IMG/VR virus record: IMGVR_UViG_3300046454_000367
Span: 1-44,284 of that record
Reading direction: 5' to 3' (one strand)
From: a virus
Length of the DNA: 44,284 bases
A program made the translations under genes and the position numbers. Numbering within the stretch: the stretch's first letter is position 1; each line of letters starts with the position of its first letter. The notes under the pieces are model-generated. The model was given only the letters and a program-made list of their open reading frames with translations. It was not told where the DNA came from and did no database searches. Positions 21,721 through 28,946 of this stretch are shown one piece after another.

Positions 21721-24605
21721 TGAGGGAACCGCCCGGCCGGGAATGCGCCCGCCAACTTGCTCATGCGGATTCCGCGGTTGAACACGTCGCGCACCTTCGT
21801 ATCGGTGACGTCGGACGCGACGGTGTCGATATTGACGGTGACGTTCGAACTCTGATCGGCAACCACTGCTTTATTCAGGGCGAACGTGCTGACCTGCGAT
21901 TGAACGGCCGAAGAATGAATGCCTCCCATGCCGATAATGGTGTCGAGCTTTTCGGAGATCCCCTGAAAGTACGTCGTCGCAACGTTCCAGTTCCACGCCA
22001 TGAAATCGGTAAGCGTATTGCGAATCGTGTGCGAATCGTTCAGCAGCGAATCGCCCTGCGTGACGAGCCCGATCTTGAGGTAGCGCGTGCTCTCCTCGAT
22101 AGCGTTCAGCGTCGTCTCGCTCTGCGCCGCCTGGAAATTCCCGAAGATGCTGGACGCCGCAGTGAGCCCGGTGAACACGCTGGTAAGGATGCCTGTGAGG
22201 CTGGAACCGACCGCTCCCGCCGCGCCGCTTGCTGCGCCACCTGCCCCGCTTGCAGCCGAACCACCAGCACTGGCCGCGCCGCCCGCAGCCGTCCCTGCCG
22301 CACTCCCGGCGCCGCCGAATACGCCGCCGAGTACTTTACCGATGGCTTTCTCGAGCGGGTCCAGCAGCACCTTGAACATGATGTTCAAGAGATCTTTCGC
22401 CAACCCCTGCCAGAGCGTCTTCCAGAGATCACCGAAGCCTTTCAGGTTCACGATGGAATCGGCCAGCCCGCGCTCCAGAGAATCGAATGTCTTTTTGTTG
22501 ATCGCCTGAATATCGTCGCCGAGAGTGCGCTCATTCTTGCCGCGCGTCTTAGTCGAACCCGCCGAACTTGCGTCGAGTTGATTAAGATCGTCCTGAACCT
22601 GCTTGAGCGTCTTGTCTGCCTCATCGCGCGAAATCTGCCCGAGGTCAAGCTGCAATTGAATCTGTGCCTGAACGGAACGTAGCGCGGCCTGCGCAAGTTC
22701 GTTGTACGTTCCTACGCCGGAATCGAGCACGACTTGATACGCCGCGTCGGCTTTGTCGGCGAGATCCTTGTAATATTGCTGCCCTTTGATCCCGAGCGAA
22801 TCCAGCGCGGCTTCGAGCTTCGCATACGGGCTCGTGTCGAGTGCTGCCTGAGCTGCCGCCGTCGTCTCGTCTGCCAGTTCGCCCATGAGCGGCGCGAGTT
22901 CTTTCACGCCAGCGAGAAGATTCGGCAGCGGGCCGTCAACCCATCCCTGCGATGCGCCAAAGACATCTTTCAGTCCGCCGTAGAAGTCAGCAAGTTTCTG
23001 CTGCGCCTCTTGCAGTCGAATGTTCAGCAGATCGTGTGTGGTGATGAGTTGCCCGGTCGCTTCGTTCCACTTCGCCGTAGCGTTGACGACTTCCTGCTGC
23101 GCTGCGACTTCAAGTTTCTCCATCGCGATCCACACGGAGAGTTGGTCCGTGAGATCCTTGAATCCCTTTACCTTGTCGCGTGTGGCCTGCAGAACCGGAT
23201 CGTTTCCGCCCGTGCTGCCGGTTGGGGTGAACGTCGCCGAGATTTTCTTCGCCGAATCGGACCAAATCGCCTGAAGCTGATCTGCTGTTTTCTTGGCGTG
23301 ATCCTGAATCGATTGGTCGGTGTATTCCGCCGCCGTCTTGATGTTGGAATACGCGTTGGCCGCAGCAATCGCCGCGCCTGCGAAGTCTCCAGACATCACC
23401 GCAGCCGCGACTTGGCCGAGTCCCTTGATTCCCTCGATGGCCTCTCGCACCATGCCGATCACTTCGACAGTGACCAACTGAACGCCGCCAATGATGGCAA
23501 TCAGTCCCGAGGCAATGACCTTCATGGCTCCGGAGAAAACGTCCACGATGCCAGCGAAATTCTGCCCGATCTCCTGGAATATAAACTCTGCCTGATTCTT
23601 CAGGTTCGTCCAGATCCCGAGAGTGTTCTGCGCTTGCCGTTCTGCAGCGTCGCCGAATTTGGTATTGATCGCTTCAATTACGTCGGCAACGTCCTGCTGC
23701 GCATCCTGGCCGCCCTTCTTGAGCTTGGCTTGAGCTTCTTCGATGGAAACTCCCATCGCATCGGCCATGTCCTGCCAAGAGAGCCCCAGCGCGAACAGTT
23801 GCCGCGCGGATACCGTGCCAGTGACGCCGATCCTCTCAATTGCCGCCGACGCCGAATCGAAGCTCTTGCCCGTCGCTGCCGCTGCGTTGCCAGCCGCGAT
23901 CAGGACAGCGGTCATGCCTTCGCCAGTGCCGAACTGAGCGGCGAGCGCCTGCGCCTGATGCGCAAGGTCCTCGAATGGCACGGCCAACTGGACGGACAGG
24001 TTCTTGAGTTCTTCGACCTTTTCCGCTGCGCCTGCCGCTCCGGCGCCCATCAGATCGAGGCTGGTGGTCAACTGCTGGAGGTGACCGTACGCGAAAATCG
24101 ATTCTTCGCCTATGCGCTCGATGGCCGCGGCGGTGATTGCCGTGGCAGCGAAGCCGAGCAGCGAGTCGAGCAGCGAATTCGACGCCTGCGCCGCATCGTT
24201 CAGCGGAGGCACCGCACCAGCAGCCGCCGCACCTACGCCCTGAACTCCAGCCGCCGCCTGAGTGGACGCCGCGCCCAGCGCATCCTCCGACGCTGCCGCT
24301 TGCGTGGTCTGCGCGTTCATCGCGGCCATCGCTTCAGAGACGGACATCCCCTGAGCGAACAGCGCCTGCAATTGCGCCTCGGCTGCTGCGGTCGGCTGGA
24401 CGATGCCAGTCAGCGCGTCCGTGGTGCCAGAGATAGAAGCAGTCAGCGCATTGGCGCCTGCGGCACCCGACTCCAGCGCTGCGCCGATTTGCTGCCCTGC
24501 GGCCTGTGCAAGGTCCTGCGATTCCTGGAACGACTTCTCCAGCCCGGAGTAATCGCCAACGATATTGACTGAAGCGGAACCGATTACAACGTCGCCGTCT
24601 GCCAT
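21717..24605 (-). CDS. Tail tape measure protein
   Basis: 962 residues, the longest gene. Alanine-rich helical N-terminus, hydrophobic central stretches (MKVIASGLIAIIGGVQLVTV) and a Gly/Ala/Ser low-complexity region (GGAGSAAGTAAGGAASAGGS near 800-830). It sets tail length and forms the tail lumen scaffold. Position between the chaperones and the hub confirms the call and indicates a long flexible tail. The TAA of the chaperone frame is directly followed by its ATG. Confidence 0.92.
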   Translation of the reverse strand: MADGDVVIGSASVNIVGDYSGLEKSFQESQDLAQAAGQQIGAALESGAAGANALTASISGTTDALTGIVQPTAAAEAQLQALFAQGMSVSEAMAAMNAQTTQAAASEDALGAASTQAAAGVQGVGAAAAGAVPPLNDAAQASNSLLDSLLGFAATAITAAAIERIGEESIFAYGHLQQLTTSLDLMGAGAAGAAEKVEELKNLSVQLAVPFEDLAHQAQALAAQFGTGEGMTAVLIAAGNAAAATGKSFDSASAAIERIGVTGTVSARQLFALGLSWQDMADAMGVSIEEAQAKLKKGGQDAQQDVADVIEAINTKFGDAAERQAQNTLGIWTNLKNQAEFIFQEIGQNFAGIVDVFSGAMKVIASGLIAIIGGVQLVTVEVIGMVREAIEGIKGLGQVAAAVMSGDFAGAAIAAANAYSNIKTAAEYTDQSIQDHAKKTADQLQAIWSDSAKKISATFTPTGSTGGNDPVLQATRDKVKGFKDLTDQLSVWIAMEKLEVAAQQEVVNATAKWNEATGQLITTHDLLNIRLQEAQQKLADFYGGLKDVFGASQGWVDGPLPNLLAGVKELAPLMGELADETTAAAQAALDTSPYAKLEAALDSLGIKGQQYYKDLADKADAAYQVVLDSGVGTYNELAQAALRSVQAQIQLQLDLGQISRDEADKTLKQVQDDLNQLDASSAGSTKTRGKNERTLGDDIQAINKKTFDSLERGLADSIVNLKGFGDLWKTLWQGLAKDLLNIMFKVLLDPLEKAIGKVLGGVFGGAGSAAGTAAGGAASAGGSAASGAGGAASGAAGAVGSSLTGILTSVFTGLTAASSIFGNFQAAQSETTLNAIEESTRYLKIGLVTQGDSLLNDSHTIRNTLTDFMAWNWNVATTYFQGISEKLDTIIGMGGIHSSAVQSQVSTFALNKAVVADQSSNVTVNIDTVASDVTDTKVRDVFNRGIRMSKLAGAFPAGRFPQ

Positions 24606-25019
24606 TTAATTCACCTTGCCGATCTCGCGGAATATGAGAGGCACCCCGCTGTCGTCGCCCTTGCGCATCATGTCGAGCCGCGATCTCTCCATCATGACAT
24701 CTGCCTTCTCGCGCAGCGCCTTCGCCTGGCGTTCAACGCGCGCGGTTGGAGTTATGAAGTCTTCGGGAAGGAAAGGAACGTCGTCGGCCGGTCGGAAGTG
24801 CGCGTTGTGGAACTGCGCTTCCTTGGTGGCCCAGACTCGTTTGAGTGCGATGAATTCGCGCGGCGTCATGGTCCAAAGCCTCCAATCAGTCAGCCCCAGA
24901 CCATGCGGCGAGACGCCAAACGCCCAGATTTCCAGCAGGTCGTCGGCGTCGGCTAGTTCAGCGGTTGCGCCCCGTCCGTCTCCACCAGCGCCAGGGCCGT
25001 CGCTGGTGGGGCTACTTTT
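24606..25019 (-). CDS. Tail assembly chaperone, frameshift extension (GT-type product)
   Basis: This frame lies at -1 relative to the upstream chaperone gene and has no good start of its own. After slippage it gives a flexible linker (SSPTSDGPGAGGDGRG) and then ELADADDLLEIWAFGVSP and LTDWRLWTMTPREFIALKRV, a pattern like the gene-transfer-agent gp10 type of tail chaperone. The full product would run from 25360 to 24606. It should bind the tape measure and tube proteins during tail assembly and be absent from the virion. Confidence 0.75.
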   Translation of the reverse strand, partial: KSSPTSDGPGAGGDGRGATAELADADDLLEIWAFGVSPHGLGLTDWRLWTMTPREFIALKRVWATKEAQFHNAHFRPADDVPFLPEDFITPTARVERQAKALREKADVMMERSRLDMMRKGDDSGVPLIFREIGKVN

Positions 25020-25360
25020 AGCATTGCCTGCATTGTGGCCGCGCAGACGTCGCCCCACTTCTCGTCTGGGATGACGGCCGCCCAATACTCGGGCGAAGGG
25101 ATCTGCGCCGGCGCCCCGGGATTGTCCTTGTCGATGAAGTTGGACGCTACCGCGCACGAGAAGAGTTTCATCGCCAGCGCCATCGCGCGCGGGTCCATGT
25201 CCTCCGGCTTCTCAGGACGGCTGAAGGCGCGGAAGTCAGCCGTCCTGATGCCGAGCACAGACATCTGGTACTTGGCGAGGAAATCGAACTTGCAGATGAG
25301 CTTTCGGCCGCCGATCTCGACAATCGGGAAGCCGGGCGGCACTGGTGTGAGTTCGGGCAT
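24953..25360 (-). CDS. Tail assembly chaperone (G-type product)
   Basis: 135 residues, MPELTPVPPGFPIVEIGGRK at the N-terminus, then FDFLAKYQMSVLGIRTADF. It sits between the tail tube and the tape measure genes, the standard place for the chaperone pair. A slippery site and stem-loop at 24982-25020 should divert some ribosomes into the downstream frame. The tube gene's stop is 8 bases upstream. Confidence 0.8.
   Translation of the reverse strand: MPELTPVPPGFPIVEIGGRKLICKFDFLAKYQMSVLGIRTADFRAFSRPEKPEDMDPRAMALAMKLFSCAVASNFIDKDNPGAPAQIPSPEYWAAVIPDEKWGDVCAATMQAMLKVAPPATALALVETDGAQPLN
24982..25020 (-). promoter_or_regulatory. Programmed -1 frameshift signal
   Basis: On the minus strand CTA-AAA-GTA contains the A-AAA-G slip site (25015-25019). 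Five bases later a perfect 9-bp stem (CCACCAGCG 25001-25009 with CGCTGGTGG 24982-24990) closes a 10-base loop. A lysine tRNA on AAA can re-pair on AAA one base back, entering the frame that ends at 24606. Confidence 0.75.
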
Positions 25361-25368
25361 GGTTCACC

Positions 25369-25824
25369 TTACGCGATGGTGGTCGGCTGGCCGTTATTAG
25401 ACAGCGTGATCGAGCCGTGGAACACGTCACCCACTTTGCCGTCGATGCTGACCTCGGTGACGTACGCCGGGAAGATGTCGGACGTGTTGCTGCCATCGGG
25501 ATACACGATCTTGAACGAGGTCAAGATCTTGTTGATCATCAGGTAGCGTAGCCCGGTGGTTGTGCTGGCGATGGTGTTGTTGTGGGTTGGCTCCAATGGG
25601 ATGAAGTAAACCTTGAAGGTGATGTTTCCCATGTCGAGCAGTGTCGGGAAACGCCGGATCCACCCGTCGCAAAAGTTGGTCGTCTCGACAGTGTTCGCTT
25701 TCGTGGGCAGCGTGAAATCGTAGGCGTTGGCAATCGTCATGAACGCTGCCGGGCTGCCGATCTGCGCCTGAATCAGCGTTCCCTGCGTTCCGAGTTGCGC
25801 GCCGAAAGTGGAAGTGCAAGCCAT
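25369..25824 (-). CDS. Major tail tube protein
   Basis: 151 residues, beta-rich: LIQAQIGSPAAFMTIANAYD, then TVETTNFCDGWIRRFPTLLD, then GNITFKVYFIP. The pattern of a difference-from-zero strand followed by a target description is typical of siphophage tail tube proteins. It stacks in hexameric rings around the tape measure. Position after the tail terminator and before the chaperones supports the call. Confidence 0.85.
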   Translation of the reverse strand: MACTSTFGAQLGTQGTLIQAQIGSPAAFMTIANAYDFTLPTKANTVETTNFCDGWIRRFPTLLDMGNITFKVYFIPLEPTHNNTIASTTTGLRYLMINKILTSFKIVYPDGSNTSDIFPAYVTEVSIDGKVGDVFHGSITLSNNGQPTTIA

Positions 25825-25833
25825 ATTATTCTC

Positions 25834-26301
25834 CTATTCGTCCTTGCTGAAAATTCGCACGTCCATGACGCGCTGATAAACCGGCTGATCCGTCATCGGA
25901 AACACCGCGCGCCGGTTGCCCAGCACGATGTTGGTGTACATAGAAAGTCCACTGATTCCAACGAGATTTAACTGATCGAAGAAATCCAAAAGCACGTCGC
26001 CAACCTGATCGGCCGCCGTGACGCCGCCGCTGTATTGCCCGCCCCATATAGTGAACTGAAAGCGCGAAAAGCTCGTATTGAGTCTGCTGCAAAGCACGTA
26101 CGAAGGCGGGTTGCTGATCTCCTGCATGACCACCGACGGGTAAGCCGCACTCTGCACCAGCGTCGTATCGAACCATCGAAAAACCAGCGGAGATCCCGAT
26201 CCCAAGAGAGTTCGCAACGGGAAGGTTGCCACTAAGGGACTTCCAGTCATTACTGAGAAGTTCAGGGCGGCTGTCCGGATTCGTTCTGCCAAGGATGCCA
26301 T
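25834..26301 (-). CDS. Tail terminator / tail completion protein
   Basis: 155 residues. RTLLGSGSPLVFRWFDTTLV and RFQFTIWGGQYSGGVTAADQ, followed by VGDVLLDFFDQLN, resemble phage tail completion proteins of the DUF3168/gpU group. Position directly before the tube gene agrees. An alternative 196-codon frame over the same bases is arginine-rich and looks like a shadow. Confidence 0.7.
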   Translation of the reverse strand: MASLAERIRTAALNFSVMTGSPLVATFPLRTLLGSGSPLVFRWFDTTLVQSAAYPSVVMQEISNPPSYVLCSRLNTSFSRFQFTIWGGQYSGGVTAADQVGDVLLDFFDQLNLVGISGLSMYTNIVLGNRRAVFPMTDQPVYQRVMDVRIFSKDE

Positions 26302-26712
26302 TCACGTTGTGACCAATCTGACCGATACCCTGGTCATTTTTGATTGAGAGTCCGATTCGACGCCGAGAATATCGTAGTTCGTGCCGTCGATCAGGCAGCG
26401 CCACCCGCCGCGCCATCCTGCATTGAGCAGCGGATAATAGCCGTCCAATAGCGTGTGCAGGAATCCAGCCGCGGCGATCTCCGGCACAGCCTTCATTTCC
26501 TCAGCACGAATGCTCGAATCACCGAAAGCATAAGGCGGTGCCGTACATGCGATATTCACCAGCCCGATCACGCTGGCATACGTGCCGTCCGGCGCGCCAG
26601 TGCCGCCGAGGTCGCTCGATGGCATCTGCGCGGTGAACAGACTCACCAGCAAGCCCGTCGCGATGACAGCGGGCATGACACCGTCCAACTCGTAGCTGAG
26701 GGACTGGTTCAA
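26302..26712 (-). CDS. Head closure / head-tail joining protein
   Basis: 136 residues from TTG at 26712, which overlaps the preceding TGA (TTGA) and has GGAGG 6 bases upstream. The C-terminal part (LNAGWRGGWRCLIDGTNYDI, then LGVESDSQSKMTRVSVRLVT) resembles SPP1 gp16-like head closure proteins, which plug the connector after packaging. The N-terminal part has a hydrophobic helix (PAVIATGLLVSLFTAQ). Confidence 0.65.
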   Translation of the reverse strand: MNQSLSYELDGVMPAVIATGLLVSLFTAQMPSSDLGGTGAPDGTYASVIGLVNIACTAPPYAFGDSSIRAEEMKAVPEIAAAGFLHTLLDGYYPLLNAGWRGGWRCLIDGTNYDILGVESDSQSKMTRVSVRLVTT

Positions 26713-27161
26713 AACCCGCCTCCGCTCTGCCTCTGGATCTGATTCCAGAAGCGATCTTGGAACGCCCACACCGTCGGGCACTGCTCAATGATGAAGAACG
26801 CGCCGCTGTTATCGTCAGTGTCGCGATACGCCTGCGCCTGATCGCGCAGCGACTTCGCGGCCACGTTGGGATTCAGTTTGACGTCGAGCAGTTGCGTAAT
26901 CGAAGCGAGCCGCGATTTGTTTGCGGCGAGCGCATCGAGCAGCAGCGCGGCGCAGCGGAGATAAGAGAGCGGCTGCGAAGGAAGGTTGCGGCCCGCGGGC
27001 GGCGAAAAGAACATCGAGCTCTGAAACTGCGCAGCGTTGATCTGATAGGCGGCGAGAATTTCCGAGTCCTCAAAGATATGATTGAGTTCCGCCGTGTCGC
27101 TGATGAGCAACCTGGGATAGTCAATCGTCGGATTTGCGCCTGCCTGATAAGAGAATGCCAT
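26709..27161 (-). CDS. Head-tail connector protein (HK97 gp6-like)
   Basis: 150 residues from ATG at 27161 (MAFSYQAGANPTIDYPRLLI). SDTAELNHIFEDSEILAAYQ and the helices after it follow the pattern of head-tail adaptor proteins that form a ring under the portal. No ribosome binding site is visible. A terminator's T run ends 5 bases before the ATG, so expression depends on read-through or a promoter I do not see. Confidence 0.75.
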   Translation of the reverse strand: MAFSYQAGANPTIDYPRLLISDTAELNHIFEDSEILAAYQINAAQFQSSMFFSPPAGRNLPSQPLSYLRCAALLLDALAANKSRLASITQLLDVKLNPNVAAKSLRDQAQAYRDTDDNSGAFFIIEQCPTVWAFQDRFWNQIQRQSGGGF

Positions 27162-27166
27162 AAACC

Positions 27167-27198
27167 AAAAAAGCCGCCCGCCCCTGCGAGCGAGCGGC
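27167..27198 (-). terminator. Rho-independent terminator after the major capsid gene
   Basis: A 9-bp stem with one G-U pair (GCCGCTCGC / GCGGGCGGC, 27173-27198) and an 8-base loop is followed by six T (27167-27172). It lies 21 bases after the capsid stop and should raise the ratio of capsid to tail transcripts. Confidence 0.9.
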
Positions 27199-27219
27199 CC
27201 AAAGGAAGAATCAACCGCT

Positions 27220-28542
27220 CTATGATCCGCTTCCGTCGCTCGCCACGGTGGAGCGGCCGTCAATCTGCGTGCCGCCCATGACGGTCACGATCTTCATATC
27301 CGAATCCATCGTGAAGAAGTCTCCCAGCATCGGATCGACGCCGCCGCCCATTCGCTGCGTGTTCGGAACCTTGGTGAAGATCTGCGGCACTTCGAATCCA
27401 TTCAGGAAACCAACCTCGGTGTTCGGTCGGTTCTGGCTGTTCGGATCGATAGTCAATCCCCAGGACGTGTTTTTCTTGCCGCTGGTGGTGCAGACAATCG
27501 GGATGTACGGGTCCATCACCGGGTCGAGATTCTGCACAATCCAATTGTTGGTGTTGACGAACTGCCCCGGCTGCGCGCTGCCCGCAACGCCGCCCGCCTG
27601 CGTGAGGTAGACGTTGAGTTGGTTCATCAGGTTGTTTGCAGTCGCAGTCAACGAAGGCCCGTACCAGAGCTTCACGCGCCCGGTAATCAGAATCGGGTCG
27701 CCGGTCGAATCGCGCATGCCGGCGAGGATGTTGAACGCATCCTGCAGCCCGGCGATGGACAGCGGAGGATTGTTCGATGCCGCCCCGTTCGCCGTGATGA
27801 TCTTGTTCCCGTAGCCCGTGGTGTACAACAAGGCGTTCGGGCCGTTGGCGTCCATGTAGAAGGTCGTGATGAACTTCGAGATGCCGCGGTTGCCGGCGAT
27901 GGCAAGACGGTTCGCCAGATCCTGGAAGATGCCGAGGTCATCATTGACCATCGCGCGCCAGTTGACCGATGTCATGGCCTGGTAGAGCAGCGGCGAGTAC
28001 GTCAGCGCGGGCGAACTGCCGGAAGCGGGCTGGCTAGCGCCGTCCTGCGGCACCGGAGGCAGCAGCGCGCGTTGCGGAGGCGGAGCCGCCGCGTCCATCG
28101 AAGTCAGCGGGGTGACGACGCCGTCCTGCAGGTAGCGTTTCACCAGGCGGAAGTCGCGCAACTGGTGAATCTTCACCAGCGATTTGTTGACGATGGGGTA
28201 CGCCGAATAGTACCCGTAGTACATCCGGTCGAGCACGTCAACGTAGAGCGCCTGGTAGTCGGTGACGCTCATGGTTTCGCGGAGTCCCATGATGCGGCCA
28301 TTGCCCTGGTACAGACCGGGGTAGCGCTCGAGCAGCACGCCGACGAGTGTTTCGTCCGTCGGGCGCATGGCCTGCTTGAGGAAGACGGGATCCAGATTGC
28401 CTTGGAGGCAGTCGGCGTAGAGTCGAGCAGCTTCGACCACTCGCCGTTTGTGCTGTACGCCCGCGTCGCGCCGCGCTGCGGTGAAGCCAGCGAGTGCGGG
28501 CGAGTCCGGGGTGTACGTTCCTGCTGCTGTGAATTCGAGCAT
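27220..28542 (-). CDS. Major capsid protein
   Basis: 440 residues, placed after the protease and decoration genes and before the connector genes. Segments such as YQALYVDVLDRMYYGYYSAY, then DFRLVKRYLQDGVVTPLTSM, and later YTTGYGNKIITANGAASNNP fit a large HK97-fold or Mu-type head subunit. The N-terminal 90 residues may be a delta-like region. Product identity rests on order, size and the strong terminator that follows it. Confidence 0.85.
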   Translation of the reverse strand: MLEFTAAGTYTPDSPALAGFTAARRDAGVQHKRRVVEAARLYADCLQGNLDPVFLKQAMRPTDETLVGVLLERYPGLYQGNGRIMGLRETMSVTDYQALYVDVLDRMYYGYYSAYPIVNKSLVKIHQLRDFRLVKRYLQDGVVTPLTSMDAAAPPPQRALLPPVPQDGASQPASGSSPALTYSPLLYQAMTSVNWRAMVNDDLGIFQDLANRLAIAGNRGISKFITTFYMDANGPNALLYTTGYGNKIITANGAASNNPPLSIAGLQDAFNILAGMRDSTGDPILITGRVKLWYGPSLTATANNLMNQLNVYLTQAGGVAGSAQPGQFVNTNNWIVQNLDPVMDPYIPIVCTTSGKKNTSWGLTIDPNSQNRPNTEVGFLNGFEVPQIFTKVPNTQRMGGGVDPMLGDFFTMDSDMKIVTVMGGTQIDGRSTVASDGSGS

Positions 28543-28946
28543 TAGATTTCAGCCTCCAGAACCACGATTGCGCTCGTGGAAGTCGTCGCGCTGGTGATGG
28601 CCGGCGCGGTCGGGTCGAGATGCCCAAAGAGCGTCCCGCCGCTCGCCTTGCTGATCACGAGCCCCGTGGTGATGTTGGTCGGCGTGTCCAGATTGCCGGT
28701 GACATACAGCTTGTCGCCCGGGTTGACCTGGCTTCCGGTGATCGGCGAAACCACCGTGGCCGCGATCACCGTCAACGTGAAAGATCCGTTGCAGAGGAAG
28801 GTCGTCCCCCCGGTGTTCGCTTGGTAGTCGTCCAGCGCCACGCCGGGGATCGTCCCGATCAGCACCGGATCGCCGCTCAGTACCGTTGTGGGGCAGAGAG
28901 CGAAGCGCCGGGATACGTTCGTACCGGTGTAAACTTGGTTGCGCAT
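28542..28946 (-). CDS. Capsid decoration protein (DUF2190-like)
   Basis: 134 residues, almost all beta structure: VLIGTIPGVALDDYQANTGG, then GSFTLTVIAATVVSPITGSQ, then VNPGDKLYVTG. This is the pattern of DUF2190 head decoration proteins, usually encoded between protease and capsid genes. The ATG overlaps the protease stop. Confidence 0.85.
   Translation of the reverse strand: MRNQVYTGTNVSRRFALCPTTVLSGDPVLIGTIPGVALDDYQANTGGTTFLCNGSFTLTVIAATVVSPITGSQVNPGDKLYVTGNLDTPTNITTGLVISKASGGTLFGHLDPTAPAITSATTSTSAIVVLEAEI

Noticed and set aside
22734-24572. 612-codon plus-strand frame
   Set aside because: It is arginine-rich, has no motif and lies antisense to the tape measure gene; long antisense frames are expected in high G+C DNA.
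24606-25157. Independent gene starting at 25157
   Set aside because: The first 45 codons overlap the chaperone gene in another frame and are arginine/glycine-rich; the frameshift signal at 25015 explains the downstream frame better.
25826-26416. 196-codon minus-strand frame
   Set aside because: Out of phase over the tail terminator and head closure genes, arginine-rich and without family pattern.
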